A stretch of DNA of 35,491 bases, from NCBI RefSeq assembly GCF_011044975.1, contig NZ_JAAKZV010000062.1:1-35491 (forward strand), in the 5' to 3' direction. The translations under genes and the position numbers were made by a program. Below the pieces are notes generated by a model. It was not told the origin of the DNA. It did not search any database and saw only the letters and a list, made by a program, of their open reading frames with translations. Positions 34,381 to 35,491 of this stretch are shown piece after piece. The DNA is from Streptomyces coryli. Its GTDB lineage: Bacteria > Actinomycetota > Actinomycetes > Streptomycetales > Streptomycetaceae. The stretch's first letter is position 1, and the number at the start of each line of letters is the position of its first letter.

Positions 34381-35204
34381 CCCCCGACATCGGCTATCTC
34401 GCCGCCTTCCTCGGCGGCCTGCTCGCCCTGGTCAGTCCCTGCAGCGCGCTGCTCCTGCCGGCCTTCTTCGCGTACTCCGTGAGCGGCGCGGGCCGCCTCC
34501 TGGCCCGTACCGCGATCTTCTACGCCGGGCTGTGCACCACGCTCGTGCCGCTGGGCGTCGCCGGGTCCTTCGCCAGCAAGCTCTTCTACGGGCATCGCGA
34601 CGCCCTCATCGCCGTCGGTGGGTGGACGATCATCGCGCTGGGCGTGGCGACGATGCTCGGCTTCGGCTTCGGGTCGCGGCGGATGCAGGAAGCGGCGGGG
34701 CGGATCAGGCCTGAGTCGGCGGTGTCCGTCTACGCGCTGGGCGCCGTCTATGGCCTCGCGGGCTTCTGCGCGGGGCCGATCCTCGGGTCGGTGCTGACGG
34801 TGTCCGCGATGGGCGGGAACGCGGTCTACGGCGGCGTGCTCCTTGCCTTCTACGCCCTGGGCATGGCCGCGCCGCTGTTCGTCCTGGCGGTGGCCTGGCA
34901 CCGCTTCGACCTGGGGAAGCGGCGCTGGCTGCGTGGGCGGCCGGTCAAGATCGGCCCTCGCTTGGAGCTGCACTCGACCTCGCTGCTGTCCGGGGCCCTG
35001 TTCGTCGTCTTGGGCGTGGTCTTCCTTGCCTTCGACGGGACGAGCTCGCTGCCCGGGGGTGTCGGTGTGGAGAACGAATTCGCGCTGGAGCGCTGGGCCC
35101 GGGACGTGGGCGGGGCCGTGCCGGATGGGGCACTCATTGCGGGAGCGGCCACGCTGATACTCGCCGTCCTGGGCCTGCGGATGCGACACCGCCGTTCCAC
35201 GTGA
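34377..35204 (+). CDS. CcdA / DsbD-like transmembrane thiol transporter
   Basis: A 275-residue polytopic protein with about six helices, related to CcdA. The two intramembrane cysteines are C22 in LVSPCSALLLPAF and C131 in LAGFCAGPILGSVLTVSAMGG, both in the expected SPC-x5-LP and xPC-like positions; the second lacks the usual proline before Cys (F-C-A-G-P). Such proteins carry reducing equivalents across the membrane. Start GTG at 34377 overlaps the dsbA-like stop (GTGA). With the two preceding genes it forms a compact redox unit, but no ResB/ResC cytochrome c genes follow. Its last codons overlap a parS-like site. Confidence 0.88.
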   Translation: MTPDIGYLAAFLGGLLALVSPCSALLLPAFFAYSVSGAGRLLARTAIFYAGLCTTLVPLGVAGSFASKLFYGHRDALIAVGGWTIIALGVATMLGFGFGSRRMQEAAGRIRPESAVSVYALGAVYGLAGFCAGPILGSVLTVSAMGGNAVYGGVLLAFYALGMAAPLFVLAVAWHRFDLGKRRWLRGRPVKIGPRLELHSTSLLSGALFVVLGVVFLAFDGTSSLPGGVGVENEFALERWARDVGGAVPDGALIAGAATLILAVLGLRMRHRRST

Positions 35205-35208
35205 AACA
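35193..35208. promoter_or_regulatory. parS-like ParB-binding site
   Basis: CGTTCCACGTGAAACA matches the TGTTNCACGTGAAACA parS consensus at all fixed positions but the first. Against the Streptomyces form GTTTCACGTGAAAC it has one mismatch. It overlaps the last codons and stop of the CcdA-like gene. ParB bound here would join the segregation complex near oriC. Only this copy was found by eye. Confidence 0.75.
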
Positions 35209-35491
35209 TCCCAACTCCGCGCCGCCGCCCGGCAGACCGAGGTGCCCCGCCTCCCTCTCCCTTCCGTAGCCCGCCGATCCAATGGCACCGGGACCAGAGA
35301 GGAGACGGCGATGCGGCCGTCACCATCCGATGCCAAACCTCCCGTCCCCTGCTGGGGACGGCTTGGCATCGGATGGTGACGACAGCGCTGCCGGGTTGCG
35401 TCTGGTCTCGGTGTCGTTAGGGAGGCTGGCTACGGGAGGGAGGGGAGGCGGGGCGGCTTTGTCTGCCGGGCGGCGGTTCTGGGGGCTTGGG
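35205..35491. other. Gene-free stretch at the right end
   Basis: No convincing coding frame is seen on either strand across these 287 nt. The stretch holds the right half of the parS-like site, the palindromic element at 35285-35380 and, beyond about 35410, G-rich sequence without recognised features. Any neighbouring gene lies outside the window. Confidence 0.6.
35285..35380. repeat. Full copy of the dispersed palindromic element, a 26-bp hairpin
   Basis: An 18-nt arm at 35319-35336 pairs perfectly with 35363-35380. An inner 8-bp stem follows (CCGTCCCC at 35342-35349 with GGGGACGG at 35354-35361) and a TGCT loop; a 5-nt/1-nt bulge separates the two stems. The left flank and arm (35285-35339) match 842-895 at the other end of the window. 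It could be an exceptionally strong terminator for the CcdA-like gene or a MITE/REP-like repeat. Confidence 0.8.

Overview
The window looks like a chromosomal segment of a Streptomyces or close relative. Base composition is very GC-rich, GTG and TTG starts are common, operons are packed with 1-4 nt stop/start overlaps, and every recognisable protein has its nearest match in memory among Streptomyces families (DesABCD, BkdFGH/BkdR, PaaABCDE, DUF5819, HTTM, TerD). A parS-like 16-mer at the right end and three perfect DnaA-box 9-mers outside or at the edge of genes suggest that the segment lies near oriC. That placement is inference.

Layout, left to right. (1) A broken SnoaL-like gene and a NUDIX hydrolase. 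(2) The leftward operon bkdF-bkdG-bkdH, encoding E1 alpha, E1 beta and E2 of a branched-chain 2-oxoacid dehydrogenase, with the divergent Lrp/AsnC regulator bkdR and a coupled VOC-fold gene. (3) The rightward desferrioxamine operon desABCD behind a clear iron box. (4) A TetR regulator divergent from paaN. (5) A leftward carbohydrate or sugar-acid block: enolase-superfamily dehydratase, zinc dehydrogenase, U32-like TIM-barrel protein and a three-component sugar ABC importer, with a divergent IclR regulator. (6) A TrmH/SpoU methyltransferase and a leftward HTTM/DUF5819 membrane pair. (7) The rightward paaABCDE phenylacetyl-CoA epoxidase operon, followed by an acyl-CoA dehydrogenase with its own KstR-box-like operator. 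(8) Leftward rhodanese, J-domain, DUF2252 and TerD genes. (9) A rightward set of a small secreted protein, a GCPVCNK membrane protein, a DsbA-like protein and a CcdA-like protein. (10) A gene-free end holding parS and a large hairpin whose arm also occurs next to the NUDIX gene about 34 kb away.

How the genes may work together. A 14-base palindrome of the form ACCGAT-N-N-TTCGGT stands at three promoters: bkdF, the tetR/paaN intergenic region and paaA. It matches the core I recall for PaaR-type TetR repressors. The simplest reading is one phenylacetate regulon under the TetR protein that also takes in the 2-oxoacid dehydrogenase. That complex could feed the pathway by turning phenylpyruvate into phenylacetyl-CoA. 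The sequence supports the shared operator; the metabolic link is a hypothesis.

No tRNA, rRNA, CRISPR array, insertion sequence or integrase was seen. Functions are assigned by reading motifs and recalling families, not by searches.
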